This document shows, one piece after another, positions 20,335-29,439 of a stretch of 64,000 nt of DNA. How positions within the stretch are numbered: the first letter of the stretch is position 1; each line of letters begins with the position of its first letter. The translations under genes were made by a program, and so were the position numbers. Origin of the DNA: Ancylomarina euxina (GTDB lineage: Bacteria; Bacteroidota; Bacteroidia; Bacteroidales; Marinifilaceae); the NCBI RefSeq assembly GCF_003863355.1, contig NZ_QQWG01000018.1:1-64000 (forward strand). Reading direction: 5' to 3'. Under the pieces are notes generated by a model. It was not told the DNA's origin. It worked only from the letters and a program-made list of their open reading frames with translations, and searched no databases.

Positions 20335-21624
20335 CTAAAAATCCTTAGTAGAGTTCAGTGTTTTAAATCCTATCAGACGATCGTAGTTTTTCTCTATATC
20401 GTGATAATAGACATAGATCATATAATTATTCTCGGTTTGCCAATGACTTCCCTCTATATAATCAACATCTGGGTAGTCTTTCCCATTTTCCAACAAAGCA
20501 TACACATAATTGTAATAACCTTGTTTTAAGTAAATACTTTTCTGATATGAACCTAAATTGTGATCATATACCATTCTGTTATTCTCATTGCATTCCCAAT
20601 TATTGAAAGCCCCATAAACATACATCTGCCCATGTTTCAACTCATTATCAAAAGGGAGAGTAAAAACAACTTGTGCATAGTCCGCTTCTGTCGTTGGTTC
20701 TTTTCTCTCGTCAACTGAAACAACAGAAATACCATTATTATCTCTCCTAAATATATAAGGATCAAATTGACGATTTTTACCTGGACTTAAAGAAACTACC
20801 GTTTTTCCTTCTAGATTTTCAATTGATTGTATATAAATCGACTGATAACGGAAACTCTTCAAATCAAAATAATGAAACTCGTTATTACCGGGGAAAACGT
20901 ATTCCTGATTATTATCGAACACCAATTCGTCTTTACGAATAAATATAGGCGTCACCTTCATTTGACTTCCATCAGACCTATCATTCTGGCGGAGAATAAC
21001 AGTAAGGTCAGAATGCGGATTATCAATTAAAAAATTGGGATGAAAGATACTAAACATGACTTCCTGATGGGTTTTTCTTCTATCCATATCAATAGGATGT
21101 TTCACTTTTCCCTTTAATTCAATCTTGGAATCTAGAATCATAAATCGTTGACGAAGTATGATATTCTCAACATCGAAATCTTGATAAACTTCCAGAATAT
21201 AATTCCCAGAAAGTTTCAATTTCACATCCCCATTAGGTAATAAGAGAGAATAATGCACATAATCAACATTTGTATTGAAAGAAAACTCGTAATCTTGAAT
21301 CTGATTTTCAGAAAAACCATCCAGAAAATCAAACTCACTTAAGCCCGACGATTTCCAATCAGCATTACAATGAACAATTCGATAAGAATAATCCTGTATG
21401 TCTTTCCCCAATTCATCAAATGAAAACTGAAGTTGATTTTGACTACTCAATTCAACAATGGGAGGTGACAACTCCCAACCTACAGGATGACACTGAACAG
21501 TATGAATGCTAACTTTTATAATTTCACTTTTATACCCTGAAGAATCTTCCGAAGCAAAAGTGCTTAGACAATAAGAGATACATAGGTGTGAAATTAAAAA
21601 AACTCTAAAGAGGAACTTATACAT
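20335..21624 (-). CDS. Type IX secretion system plug protein (DUF5103)
   Basis: The 429-residue product begins with a signal peptide (hydrophobic to about residue 24) and matches the DUF5103 family. Family-typical stretches include YRIVHCNADWKSSGLSEFDF, GNYILEVYQD and the C-terminal YGAFNNWECNENNRM. In Flavobacterium johnsoniae a protein of this family occupies the SprA translocon in place of PorV and closes its pore, hence 'plug'. The protein acts at the outer membrane. This is the only T9SS machinery gene in the window and lies 2.5 kb from a clear T9SS substrate gene. It is divergent from nqrA with a 204-bp shared upstream region. Confidence 0.87.
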   Translation of the reverse strand: MYKFLFRVFLISHLCISYCLSTFASEDSSGYKSEIIKVSIHTVQCHPVGWELSPPIVELSSQNQLQFSFDELGKDIQDYSYRIVHCNADWKSSGLSEFDFLDGFSENQIQDYEFSFNTNVDYVHYSLLLPNGDVKLKLSGNYILEVYQDFDVENIILRQRFMILDSKIELKGKVKHPIDMDRRKTHQEVMFSIFHPNFLIDNPHSDLTVILRQNDRSDGSQMKVTPIFIRKDELVFDNNQEYVFPGNNEFHYFDLKSFRYQSIYIQSIENLEGKTVVSLSPGKNRQFDPYIFRRDNNGISVVSVDERKEPTTEADYAQVVFTLPFDNELKHGQMYVYGAFNNWECNENNRMVYDHNLGSYQKSIYLKQGYYNYVYALLENGKDYPDVDYIEGSHWQTENNYMIYVYYHDIEKNYDRLIGFKTLNSTKDF

Positions 21625-21667
21625 TTGGATATCTATATATGATGTTTATAAATTGCAAGATTTTCTA

Positions 21668-21675
21668 CAAATATA
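21668..21675 (-). promoter_or_regulatory. Candidate -7 element of the plug-protein gene
   Basis: The minus strand reads TATATTTG, a perfect TAnnTTTG match, 44 bp upstream of the start. No TTTG element is seen at the expected spacing. It lies only 14 bp from the opposing candidate element for nqrA. Confidence 0.4.
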
Positions 21676-21688
21676 TAAAATTGCTTTA

Positions 21689-21696
21689 TATCTTTG
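21689..21696 (+). promoter_or_regulatory. Candidate -7 element of the nqr operon
   Basis: TATCTTTG matches TAnnTTTG exactly and would start transcription near 21703, giving a leader of about 125 bases. A TTTG element 19-21 bases upstream is not present, so the call rests on the -7 element alone. I saw no conserved riboswitch fold in the leader. Confidence 0.4.
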
Positions 21697-21828
21697 TTTT
21701 CGATTTTCCAAGACAATCTATCTGGTTACTATAAGTTTTAAAACACGATTAAGATACCATTCTCAAAATAGAAACACGCTTGGATTTAGTTAATTTAGAA
21801 ACAAATTAATCATATCAAATAGTTTAAC

Positions 21829-23184
21829 ATGTCTGAAGTTAAAAAGATCAAAAAAGGCTTAGATATTAAGCTGATAGGAAAGGCTGAAAAAGTACTTGAA
21901 AAGGCTGATCGTTCTGAGACATTTGCAATTAAACCTACCGATTTCCCTGGACTTACTCCCAAATTAAAAGTAAAGGTTGATACTGAAGTAAAAGCAGGTT
22001 CTGCTTTATTCTTCGATAAGTATTGTCCTGAAATTAATTTTACGTCTCCAGTTAGTGGTAAAGTTGTTGCTGTGAATCGTGGCGAAAGAAGAAAAATTCT
22101 TGAAGTCATTATTCAGGCTGACAATGAATTGCAATACGAGGAATTCAAAAAAGCTAATCCTACTGACTTATCTCGCGAGGAAGTTAAAGAGGAATTATTA
22201 AAATCAGGTTTATGGGCATTCCTTCGTCAGCGTCCTTACGACGTTATTGCCAATCCTGCTGATTCGCCTAAAGCAATTTACATTTCTGCTTTCGACACTG
22301 CACCTCTTGCTGCTGATTTCGATTATTTAGTTGAAGGTGAAGCGGAGGCTTTTCAATTAGGTATTAATGCTTTAACAAAGCTTACCGATGGGAAAGTTCA
22401 CTTAAACATCGATACTAAGAAAACGCAGTCGAAAGTTTTCACCGAAGCAAAGAATGTTGTTATCAACAAATTTGCAGGTGTTCACCCAGCTGGTAATGTT
22501 GGTGTTCAAATACACAAACTTGATCCTATTAATAAGGGCGATGTTGTTTGGGTTATTCGTCCACAGGAAATTCTTTTCATCGGTCGACTATTCCAAAAAG
22601 GAATTTACGATGTGAGCTGCAAAATAGCTCTTACAGGTTCAGAAGTGAAGAATCCTTCATATTATAACACTATCCTTGGAGCTTCGGTTCGTAATATTCT
22701 TAAAGCGCAGCTTAAAGATGACGATAAGATTCGAATCATTTCGGGTAATGTTCTAACAGGAACTCAAATTCCTGAAGATGGATACCTTTCTTTCTATGAT
22801 TCACAAATTACTGTTATTCCTGAAGGTGACGAGTTTGAATTTTTAGGGTGGGCACTTCCTGGCTTACAGAAATTCTCTATGTCGAAAACATTCTTCTCTT
22901 GGTTAACGCCTAATAAAGAATATAGATTAGATGCAAACCTACATGGTGAGCACCGTGCTTTTGTAATGACTGGTGAATACGATAAAGTTTTACCAATGGA
23001 CATACTTCCGTTACAACTAATTAAGTCTATTATGGTTGAAGATATCGATCAGATGGAACAATTAGGTATTTACGAAGTAGCTCCTGAGGATCTTGCTTTG
23101 TGCGAATTTGTTTGTACTTCAAAAATTAATGTACAGGACTTAGTTCGTCAGGGAATTGATCTGATGATTAAAGAAATGAGCTAA
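21829..23184 (+). CDS. nqrA: Na+-translocating NADH:quinone reductase subunit A
   Basis: The 451-residue product is the cytoplasmic peripheral subunit of Na+-NQR, linked in the literature to the ubiquinone site of the complex. It has no membrane segments and shows family features: KKGLDIKLIGKAEK at the start, FPGLTPKLKVK, the barrel-sandwich-like FTSPVSGKVVAVNRGERR, and FAGVHPAGNVGVQIHKLDP. Its length is typical. It is the first gene of a six-gene operon in standard order, with nqrB 22 bp downstream. Confidence 0.97.
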   Translation: MSEVKKIKKGLDIKLIGKAEKVLEKADRSETFAIKPTDFPGLTPKLKVKVDTEVKAGSALFFDKYCPEINFTSPVSGKVVAVNRGERRKILEVIIQADNELQYEEFKKANPTDLSREEVKEELLKSGLWAFLRQRPYDVIANPADSPKAIYISAFDTAPLAADFDYLVEGEAEAFQLGINALTKLTDGKVHLNIDTKKTQSKVFTEAKNVVINKFAGVHPAGNVGVQIHKLDPINKGDVVWVIRPQEILFIGRLFQKGIYDVSCKIALTGSEVKNPSYYNTILGASVRNILKAQLKDDDKIRIISGNVLTGTQIPEDGYLSFYDSQITVIPEGDEFEFLGWALPGLQKFSMSKTFFSWLTPNKEYRLDANLHGEHRAFVMTGEYDKVLPMDILPLQLIKSIMVEDIDQMEQLGIYEVAPEDLALCEFVCTSKINVQDLVRQGIDLMIKEMS

Positions 23185-23206
23185 AAAAAACGGAAAACTA
23201 TTTATA

Positions 23207-24397
23207 ATGAAAGCACTAAGAAAATTTCTTGATAAAAAGAAACCCTTATTTCAAAAGGGTGGGAAGTTTGCAAAGTTGCAGTCCTCATTTGAGGCTTTTG
23301 AGACTTTCCTATACGTCCCTAATATAACATCCCACAGTGGAACCCACATTAAAGATGCTATCGATTTGAAGCGTACCATGTCGGTTGTTGTATTGGCTTT
23401 GATTCCAGCTTTATTGTTCGGAATTTATAACACAGGTTACCAGCATTTCCTTTCTCTAGGAAAAGAAGTGTTAGCATCTACACCTTTGATGGATATTTGC
23501 ATTTATGGTTTAATTGAAATCCTACCTATTATCGTTGTTTCATACGTGGTTGGTTTGGGTATTGAATTTGCCTTTGCACAAATGCGTGGTCACCAAGTAA
23601 ACGAAGGCTTCCTGGTTTCAGGTATGCTTATTCCTCTAATCATGCCAGTTGGAGCACCTCTTTGGATGGTTGCTGTATCAACTGCATTTGCTGTAGTTAT
23701 TGGCAAAGAGGTTTTTGGTGGTACAGGTATGAATATTTGGAATCCAGCTCTTGTAGCTCGTGCCTTCTTCTTCTTCGCTTATCCATCTAAGATGTCGGGT
23801 GATATTGTTTGGATTGCTGATAAGGCTGATAGTTTCTCTGGAGCTACACCTTTAGCTCATGCTGCGACTCTTGTAGATGCAACAGGCGAGGCTGCAACTT
23901 CAATCTACACACAACATCTTTCAAATGTATGGGACATGTTTGTTGGATTAATCCCAGGATCAATCGGTGAGACTTCAACCATCGCGATTCTAATTGGAGC
24001 TGTTATTCTAATCGCTTCAGGAATTGGAAGCTGGAAAATCATGGCTTCAGTATTTGTTGGTGGTTACACCATGGGAGCAATTTTCAACCTTGTAGGGGCT
24101 AATGCTTATATGGAATTAATTCCTGCATGGCAACACCTTATTATGGGTGGTTTTGCTTTTGGTGCTGTGTTTATGGCAACCGATCCTGTTTCAGCAGCTC
24201 AAACTGCTCGCGGTAAAATCATCTACGGTTTCCTTATTGGTTTCCTTGCTGTATTGATTCGTGTAATGAACGCAGGTTTCCCAGAAGCTATGATGCTAGC
24301 AATTCTATTGATGAACACATTTGCTCCACTAATCGACCATTACGTGATTCAGGGTAACATCAAGAGAAGATTGAAACGTGTTAAGGTAAATGCTTAA
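23207..24397 (+). CDS. nqrB: Na+-translocating NADH:quinone reductase subunit B
   Basis: The 396-residue integral membrane subunit has multiple transmembrane helices starting near residue 55 and contains the flavinylation motif DSFSGATPLA. Thr214 is the predicted site of covalent FMN attachment by ApbE. It participates in electron transfer and the Na+ path of the pump. Further conserved stretches are GVFMATDPVSAAQT and the NIWNPALVARAFFFFAYP region. It is cotranscribed with nqrA and nqrC. Confidence 0.97.
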   Translation: MKALRKFLDKKKPLFQKGGKFAKLQSSFEAFETFLYVPNITSHSGTHIKDAIDLKRTMSVVVLALIPALLFGIYNTGYQHFLSLGKEVLASTPLMDICIYGLIEILPIIVVSYVVGLGIEFAFAQMRGHQVNEGFLVSGMLIPLIMPVGAPLWMVAVSTAFAVVIGKEVFGGTGMNIWNPALVARAFFFFAYPSKMSGDIVWIADKADSFSGATPLAHAATLVDATGEAATSIYTQHLSNVWDMFVGLIPGSIGETSTIAILIGAVILIASGIGSWKIMASVFVGGYTMGAIFNLVGANAYMELIPAWQHLIMGGFAFGAVFMATDPVSAAQTARGKIIYGFLIGFLAVLIRVMNAGFPEAMMLAILLMNTFAPLIDHYVIQGNIKRRLKRVKVNA

Positions 24398-24416
24398 TCA
24401 AAAAAACGTTTAGAAA

Positions 24417-25121
24417 ATGAATACTCAAAGCAATACATATACATTTCTTTACGCTGCCATTATGGTAGTGATTGTTGCGGCAGTACTTTCTTTCACTTCA
24501 TTGACATTGAAAGATCGCCAAAACATGAATAAAGAGATTGAGAAAAAGCAAGACATTCTAAAAGCTGTGAATGTTGCTTCGACTCCTGCCAATGCGGTTG
24601 AGCTTTACGACAAGTACATTGTTGAAGCCATTATCGTAAACTCAGAAGGAGAAGTTAAATCAAATGATAAAGCCAAGACCTTTAAAGTTGATCTTAAAAA
24701 TGAAAACAAGAAGAATCTTTCTGAAAGAAACCTTCCTGTCTTTGTTTTCAATGATACAAAAATTGGCAAAAAACTAATTATTCCTGTTCGTGGAAAAGGA
24801 ATGTGGGGACCCGTTTGGGGATTTATCTCAATGGAACCAGATCGTAAAACTATTTTCGGTGCTACGTTCGACCACCAGGGAGAAACTCCAGGTTTGGGTG
24901 CTGAGATCTCTAAAGCAGAGTTCCAAAAGCCATTTACTGGAAAGCAAATCTTTGATGAGTCAGGTGTTTTCACTTCTCTGAAATTGGTAAAAGGAACTGC
25001 CTCTACTAACCCACACGCTTTCGATGCTGTGTCTGGTGGTACTGTTACATCAAAAGGTTTGGAAGCAATGCTTCAGGATAACCTAAGCAGTTATGAAAAG
25101 TTTTTAAAATCTTCAAATTAA
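24417..25121 (+). CDS. nqrC: Na+-translocating NADH:quinone reductase subunit C
   Basis: The 234-residue subunit has one N-terminal membrane anchor (about residues 9-29) and a periplasmic FMN-binding domain. The ApbE target motif is DAVSGGTVTSKG, with Thr209 as the predicted FMN acceptor; Gly replaces the more common Ala before the Thr. GETPGLGAEIS is the usual FMN-domain signature. The start follows nqrB by 19 bp and nqrD begins 7 bp after its stop. Confidence 0.96.
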   Translation: MNTQSNTYTFLYAAIMVVIVAAVLSFTSLTLKDRQNMNKEIEKKQDILKAVNVASTPANAVELYDKYIVEAIIVNSEGEVKSNDKAKTFKVDLKNENKKNLSERNLPVFVFNDTKIGKKLIIPVRGKGMWGPVWGFISMEPDRKTIFGATFDHQGETPGLGAEISKAEFQKPFTGKQIFDESGVFTSLKLVKGTASTNPHAFDAVSGGTVTSKGLEAMLQDNLSSYEKFLKSSN

Positions 25122-25128
25122 GATAAAG

Positions 25129-25770
25129 ATGAGCGATAAAGAACCATTATTCTCAGCTAAGAATCGAAAGTTGCTGACCAATCCGTTGGGAAGCGATAAC
25201 CCGATTACCATTCAGGTATTGGGTATCTGTTCGGCCTTGGCGGTAACTGCAAAGTTAGAACCCGCAGTGGTAATGACCATTTCAGTTATGGCTGTATTGG
25301 CACTTGCTAATGTGATAGTTTCATTACTTAGAAATACTATTCCATCACGTATTCGTATCATTGTACAACTTGTTATTGTTGCTGCATTGGTAATCCTTGT
25401 AGACCAAATTCTAAAGGCTTTTGCTTATGATGTAAGTAAGCAACTTTCTGTATTTGTTGGTCTTATTATCACCAACTGTATTATTATGGGACGTCTTGAA
25501 GCATTTGCTTTAGGAAATCGCCCATGGCCAGCTTTCCTTGATGGAATTGGTAATGCAGCTGGATACGGTATAATTCTAGTAATTGTAGCTTTCTTCCGTG
25601 AATTGTTAGGATCAGGAACCCTTTATGGTTTCAAAGTGATTCCTCAAGCATTTTACGATATGGGATACCAGAACAACGGATTAATGATTTTGCCTCCTAT
25701 GGCACTTATTACTGTAGGTATTATTATCTGGGTACAGAGATCTCGTAACAAAGCTCTAATTGAGTCCTAA
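25129..25770 (+). CDS. nqrD: Na+-translocating NADH:quinone reductase subunit D
   Basis: The 213-residue, six-helix membrane protein belongs to the NqrD/RnfE family. Two conserved intramembrane Cys positions are present (in [10 protein letters not shown] and [15 protein letters not shown]). In known structures these help bind an Fe centre shared with NqrE. GLIIT-NC and the [12 protein letters not shown] stretch are family hallmarks. It is tightly packed in the operon. Confidence 0.97.
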   Translation: MSDKEPLFSAKNRKLLTNPLGSDNPITIQVLGICSALAVTAKLEPAVVMTISVMAVLALANVIVSLLRNTIPSRIRIIVQLVIVAALVILVDQILKAFAYDVSKQLSVFVGLIITNCIIMGRLEAFALGNRPWPAFLDGIGNAAGYGIILVIVAFFRELLGSGTLYGFKVIPQAFYDMGYQNNGLMILPPMALITVGIIIWVQRSRNKALIES

Positions 25771-25790
25771 TTTTAAAGAAAAATCGAAAC

Positions 25791-26408
25791 ATGGAAAATC
25801 TGATTAATATATTTATCAAGTCGATTTTTATCGACAACATGGTGTTCGCATTCTTCTTTGGGATGTGTTCATATCTTGCAGTTTCTAAAACTGTAAAAAC
25901 TTCTATGGGACTAGGTTTGGCTGTAATTTTCGTATTAGGAATTACAGTTCCTATGAACTACTTGCTAAACAAATATATTTTGGCCGAAGGTGCTCTTGTA
26001 TGGCTTGACGCTTCAATGGCTGATGTAGACTTAAGTTTCTTAAGTTTCATCATGTTTATTGCTGTAATTGCTTCTATGGTACAATTGGTTGAAATGGTTG
26101 TTGAGAAATTTGCTCCGGCACTTTACTCATCTCTAGGTATTTTCTTGCCACTTATTGCTGTAAACTGTGCAATTTTGGGTGGATCACTATTCATGCAAGA
26201 GAGAGATTATTCAACATTAGCTGAAGCGACTTCATTTGGTCTTGGATCAGGTATTGGTTGGTTATTAGCAATTGTAGGTATTGCAGCTATTCGTGAAAAA
26301 ATCCGATACTCAAACATTCCTGCTCCTCTTAGAGGTCTGGGAATTACATTTATTGTAACTGGTTTAATGGGAATTGCCTTTATGAGCTTCATGGGGATCA
26401 AACTCTAA
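25791..26408 (+). CDS. nqrE: Na+-translocating NADH:quinone reductase subunit E
   Basis: The 205-residue, six-helix membrane protein belongs to the NqrE/RnfA family and is the inverted-topology partner of NqrD. Conserved Cys residues lie in [13 protein letters not shown] and [14 protein letters not shown], which are the partner ligands of the intramembrane Fe centre. It begins 20 bp after nqrD. Confidence 0.97.
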   Translation: MENLINIFIKSIFIDNMVFAFFFGMCSYLAVSKTVKTSMGLGLAVIFVLGITVPMNYLLNKYILAEGALVWLDASMADVDLSFLSFIMFIAVIASMVQLVEMVVEKFAPALYSSLGIFLPLIAVNCAILGGSLFMQERDYSTLAEATSFGLGSGIGWLLAIVGIAAIREKIRYSNIPAPLRGLGITFIVTGLMGIAFMSFMGIKL

Positions 26409-26461
26409 GCAAATAGGAAAATAAAGTAAAACTAAATTTTCAAAATTTAATTGAAAAAGAG

Positions 26462-27721
26462 ATGATATTATTAACAACACAGGGTACTGTTATAGGCACA
26501 AGTATTTTGATCTTCCTACTTGTGATCCTGATTCTGGTTTCTATCCTTTTGTTTGTAAAGCAGAAACTCACCCCGTCAGGAGAAGTAACGATTGATATTA
26601 ATGGTGGCGATCAAAAATTAGTTGTTCAGCCAGGCAATACCCTTTTAGGAACTTTAGGTGCTGCTAAAATCTTCTTACCATCAGCTTGTGGTGGTGGTGG
26701 AACTTGTGCTATGTGTAAGTGTCAGGTTCTTGACGGTGCAGGTAGCATTCTTCCAACAGAAGTTGATTACTTTACTCGTAAAGAGGCGCAGAACAATTGG
26801 CGTTTAGCTTGTCAGGTTAAAGTGAAAGAAGACATGTCCATGTCGATACCTCAAGAAATTCTAGGTATCCAAAAATGGGAATGCGAAGTGGTTTCAAACG
26901 GTAACGTAGCGACCTTTATTAAGGAGTTCGTTGTTAAGTTACCGGAAGGTGAAATTCTTGATTTCAAATCAGGGGGATACATTCAGATTGATGTTCCTAA
27001 AATCGATGTTGATTTTAAGGATATGATTATCGAAGATGAATATCGCGGCGAATGGGAACAGTTTAAGATGTTTGATCTTAAGATGAAAAATCCGGAACCA
27101 ACTTACCGTGCCTATTCAATGGCTAACCACCCAGCTGAAGGAAACATTGTAATGCTTAATATTCGTATTGCAACACCTCCATTCGATCGTGTAAACGGTG
27201 GCTGGATGAATGTTAACCCAGGTATCTGTTCATCCTTTATCTTCTCGCGTAAGCCAGGTGATAAGGTGACTGTTTCAGGTCCTTATGGTGAGTTCTTTAT
27301 CAAAGAAACCAATAACGAAATGATGTTTATTGGTGGTGGTGCTGGTATGGCTCCAATGCGTTCTCATATCTTCCATTTGTTCCACACTGTAAAAACGGGT
27401 CGTAAGGCTACATTCTGGTATGGAGCACGTTCTTTAAAAGAGGTATTCTATGCGGATCAGTTTGATGCAATTGCAGCTGATTTCCCTAACTTCGAATGGC
27501 ACTTAGCTCTTTCTGAGCCACAGCCAGAAGATAACTGGGAAGGACCAACTGGATTTATCCATCAAGTGATTTACGATAACTACCTGACTAATCATGATGA
27601 GCCAGAAGATATTGAATATTACCTTTGTGGACCTCCAATGATGAATTCAGCTGTTACAAATATGCTGTATGATTTAGGAGTACCAGACGAAATGGTTGAA
27701 TTTGACGATTTCGGATCATAA
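26462..27721 (+). CDS. nqrF: Na+-translocating NADH:quinone reductase subunit F
   Basis: The 419-residue NADH-oxidising subunit has one N-terminal membrane helix (about 10-31). A plant-type [2Fe-2S] domain follows, with Cys76, Cys82, Cys85 and Cys117 (CGGGGTCAMCKC then CQVKV). The FAD domain carries RAYSMANHP and the NADH domain carries GGGAGMAPMRS and YYLCGPPMM, ending in EFDDFG. Electrons enter the complex here. It is the last subunit gene and is followed by a strong terminator. Confidence 0.97.
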   Translation: MILLTTQGTVIGTSILIFLLVILILVSILLFVKQKLTPSGEVTIDINGGDQKLVVQPGNTLLGTLGAAKIFLPSACGGGGTCAMCKCQVLDGAGSILPTEVDYFTRKEAQNNWRLACQVKVKEDMSMSIPQEILGIQKWECEVVSNGNVATFIKEFVVKLPEGEILDFKSGGYIQIDVPKIDVDFKDMIIEDEYRGEWEQFKMFDLKMKNPEPTYRAYSMANHPAEGNIVMLNIRIATPPFDRVNGGWMNVNPGICSSFIFSRKPGDKVTVSGPYGEFFIKETNNEMMFIGGGAGMAPMRSHIFHLFHTVKTGRKATFWYGARSLKEVFYADQFDAIAADFPNFEWHLALSEPQPEDNWEGPTGFIHQVIYDNYLTNHDEPEDIEYYLCGPPMMNSAVTNMLYDLGVPDEMVEFDDFGS

Positions 27722-27728
27722 ATATTTT

Positions 27729-27758
27729 AAGCCTCGGTTATTCCGAGGCTTTTTTTTT
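27729..27758 (+). terminator. Terminator of the nqr operon
   Basis: A perfect 9-bp stem (AAGCCTCGG with CCGAGGCTT), a 5-base loop and a T run follow nqrF by 8 bp. It separates nqrF from apbE, so apbE needs its own promoter or readthrough. Confidence 0.92.
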
Positions 27759-27831
27759 GCCAAGTCGCAGTCATAATTTTTTAACTTTACAATCTCTTAA
27801 TTTTTCATTTATACTTTGAACAGCAATCGTC

Positions 27832-28836
27832 ATGATTAAAAGAATTCAACTACTCGTATTAACTGCACTGGTTTTATTTGCATGTCAACCAACAAAAAAG
27901 GACTATCAGTATAATGAAGGTTATATTTGGGGAACCATCTATCACATTATCTATAATAATCCTAAAAATGTAGACTTTCATGATGAGATTAAGGCTAAGA
28001 TGAATGAATTCGATCTTTCACTTTCAACCTATAAACCAAACTCAACCATATCACGTGTTAATAATAACGACTCGACTGTCGTTCTCGATCATTATTTTAA
28101 AACAGTATTCAACAGAAGCATACAGATATCTGAAGTAACCAATGGTGCTTTCGATATGACAATTGCTCCGCTTGTTAATGCTTGGGGGTTTGGTTTTAAA
28201 AACAAACTTGAACCTGAGGATATCCCCGTTGATAGTCTACTACAAATTGTAGGTTTTAATAAAGTCAAACTACTCAACAACCGAATTATTAAAGATGATC
28301 CTAGAATCATGTTTGACGCTAGTGCAATAGCCAAAGGATACGGTGTAGATGTGGTTGCCGCCTTTTTAGAAAGCAAAGGAATTTCAAATTATATGGTCGA
28401 AATTGGAGGTGAAATTCGTGTTAAAGGTATCAGTAATAAAAAACGCTCCTGGCGAGTAGGTATCGATAGACCAATTGATGATCCAGAAGTGAAAAACAGA
28501 GAAATTCAGGATGTTTTAAGCTTAGCTGACGGAGCAATGGCTACATCGGGTAATTATCGCCAATTTTATATAAAAAATGGAAAGAAATACGCTCATACCA
28601 TCGATCCAAAACAAGGCTATCCGGTTCAGCATTCTTTACTCTCGGCATCAGTAATTGCTCCTGACTGTATGACCGCTGATGCCTATGCCACGGCTTTTAT
28701 GGTTTTGGGTTTAGAAAAAAGTATAACGATTGTTGAGAATGATCCGAATTTAGATGCTTATTTTATTTACACCGACGAAGATGGAAAATATCAAACCTAT
28801 TCATCGGATAAGATTAAAGAGATGATTCTCAAATAA
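27832..28836 (+). CDS. apbE: FAD:protein FMN transferase
   Basis: The 334-residue lipoprotein (lipobox ending LFAC, Cys18) transfers FMN from FAD to Thr in the S/T-G-A/G-T motifs of NqrB and NqrC on the outer face of the inner membrane. Family motifs include FDMTIAPLVNAWGFG, DASAIAKGYGVD, EIGGEIRVKG, GAMATSGNYRQF and HTIDPKQGYPV. No acidic export signal follows Cys18 (QPTKKD), which fits periplasmic retention. Its position directly behind nqrABCDEF matches its role as the maturation factor of that complex. Confidence 0.95.
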   Translation: MIKRIQLLVLTALVLFACQPTKKDYQYNEGYIWGTIYHIIYNNPKNVDFHDEIKAKMNEFDLSLSTYKPNSTISRVNNNDSTVVLDHYFKTVFNRSIQISEVTNGAFDMTIAPLVNAWGFGFKNKLEPEDIPVDSLLQIVGFNKVKLLNNRIIKDDPRIMFDASAIAKGYGVDVVAAFLESKGISNYMVEIGGEIRVKGISNKKRSWRVGIDRPIDDPEVKNREIQDVLSLADGAMATSGNYRQFYIKNGKKYAHTIDPKQGYPVQHSLLSASVIAPDCMTADAYATAFMVLGLEKSITIVENDPNLDAYFIYTDEDGKYQTYSSDKIKEMILK

Positions 28837-28853
28837 AAATTGAATCTCTACAA

Positions 28854-28885
28854 AAAAATAACCCCACTCATCTCTGAGTGGGGTT
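28854..28885. terminator. Bidirectional terminator between apbE and the small membrane protein
   Basis: A perfect 10-bp stem (AACCCCACTC with GAGTGGGGTT, 28860-28869 and 28876-28885) lies between convergent genes. On the minus strand it is followed by a run of T, so it serves the gene at 28978 well. It may also stop apbE transcription. Confidence 0.85.
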
Positions 28886-28977
28886 TATCGTATCGAATAA
28901 TCTCACCTATGACAAAATAGTTGTCATAAGATTGACTAGTTAATTGAGATTCTTAAATGGAAACTTTAAATATTAAT

Positions 28978-29223
28978 CTAAAGTTTACTGAGTTCTTTCT
29001 CCAAAATTGTCTCTTTACTATATTGTCCTTTCTTAAAAGCTTTCGCTTGTTCAAGCATATCTTGAGAAGTTGCACAAGTCACTCCCTCCTTCTTTAAGAA
29101 ATCTGTTTTTCCTATATGTGTTTCCGGGAATTGCCCATTCTTCTTGACAAGAATCGTAATTGCGAAACCAATAAAACCTATTCCTAAAAGAACAACGCTA
29201 ACTAAAATGAGCTTTAAAATCAT
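28978..29223 (-). CDS. Small single-span membrane protein of unknown function
   Basis: The 81-residue product has one N-terminal hydrophobic segment (residues 2-26, then KKNG) and a soluble tail with a single Cys in GVTCATSQ. The tail begins GQFPETHIGKTDFLKKEG, a pattern I believe recurs in small Bacteroidota membrane proteins. Its size, topology and closeness to nqr-apbE recall the Nqr maturation factor NqrM. However, NqrM proteins carry several Cys and this one has only one, so that identity is not supported. It has its own terminator and faces apbE. Confidence 0.72.
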   Translation of the reverse strand: MILKLILVSVVLLGIGFIGFAITILVKKNGQFPETHIGKTDFLKKEGVTCATSQDMLEQAKAFKKGQYSKETILEKELSKL

Positions 29224-29343
29224 GATTCTATATATTTATATAATTAGGACAAAAGTAACACATCCTTTACACAATTCAAATCAATTAAGACAAGAGAGTC
29301 TTAAATATTCAAACAAACCCTTCTTATTTAGAATAAATCTCAC

Positions 29344-29351
29344 TAAATTTG
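29344..29351 (+). promoter_or_regulatory. Candidate -7 element of the E1 fusion gene
   Basis: TAAATTTG matches TAnnTTTG exactly, about 90 bp before the coding start. No clear TTTG lies 19-21 bases upstream. Confidence 0.4.
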
Positions 29352-29439
29352 TATGGCTTAACAAAATGGGTGATAAAATTCTACTAGAAACGCAAACGTT
29401 TACAGATCTTATCACTATTAATCATTATTAATTGTGAGT

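Noticed and set aside
28978-29223. Calling the small membrane protein NqrM
   Set aside because: NqrM proteins have several conserved Cys; this product has only one, so the similarity is limited to size, topology and location.
29144-29431. 95-codon plus-strand frame before the E1 fusion gene
   Set aside because: It overlaps the small membrane-protein gene antisense and covers the E1 promoter region; the product looks like translated noncoding DNA.
29434-29439. GTG start two codons before the E1 fusion ATG
   Set aside because: The ATG at 29440 is the more usual start and neither has a distinct RBS, so the ATG was preferred.
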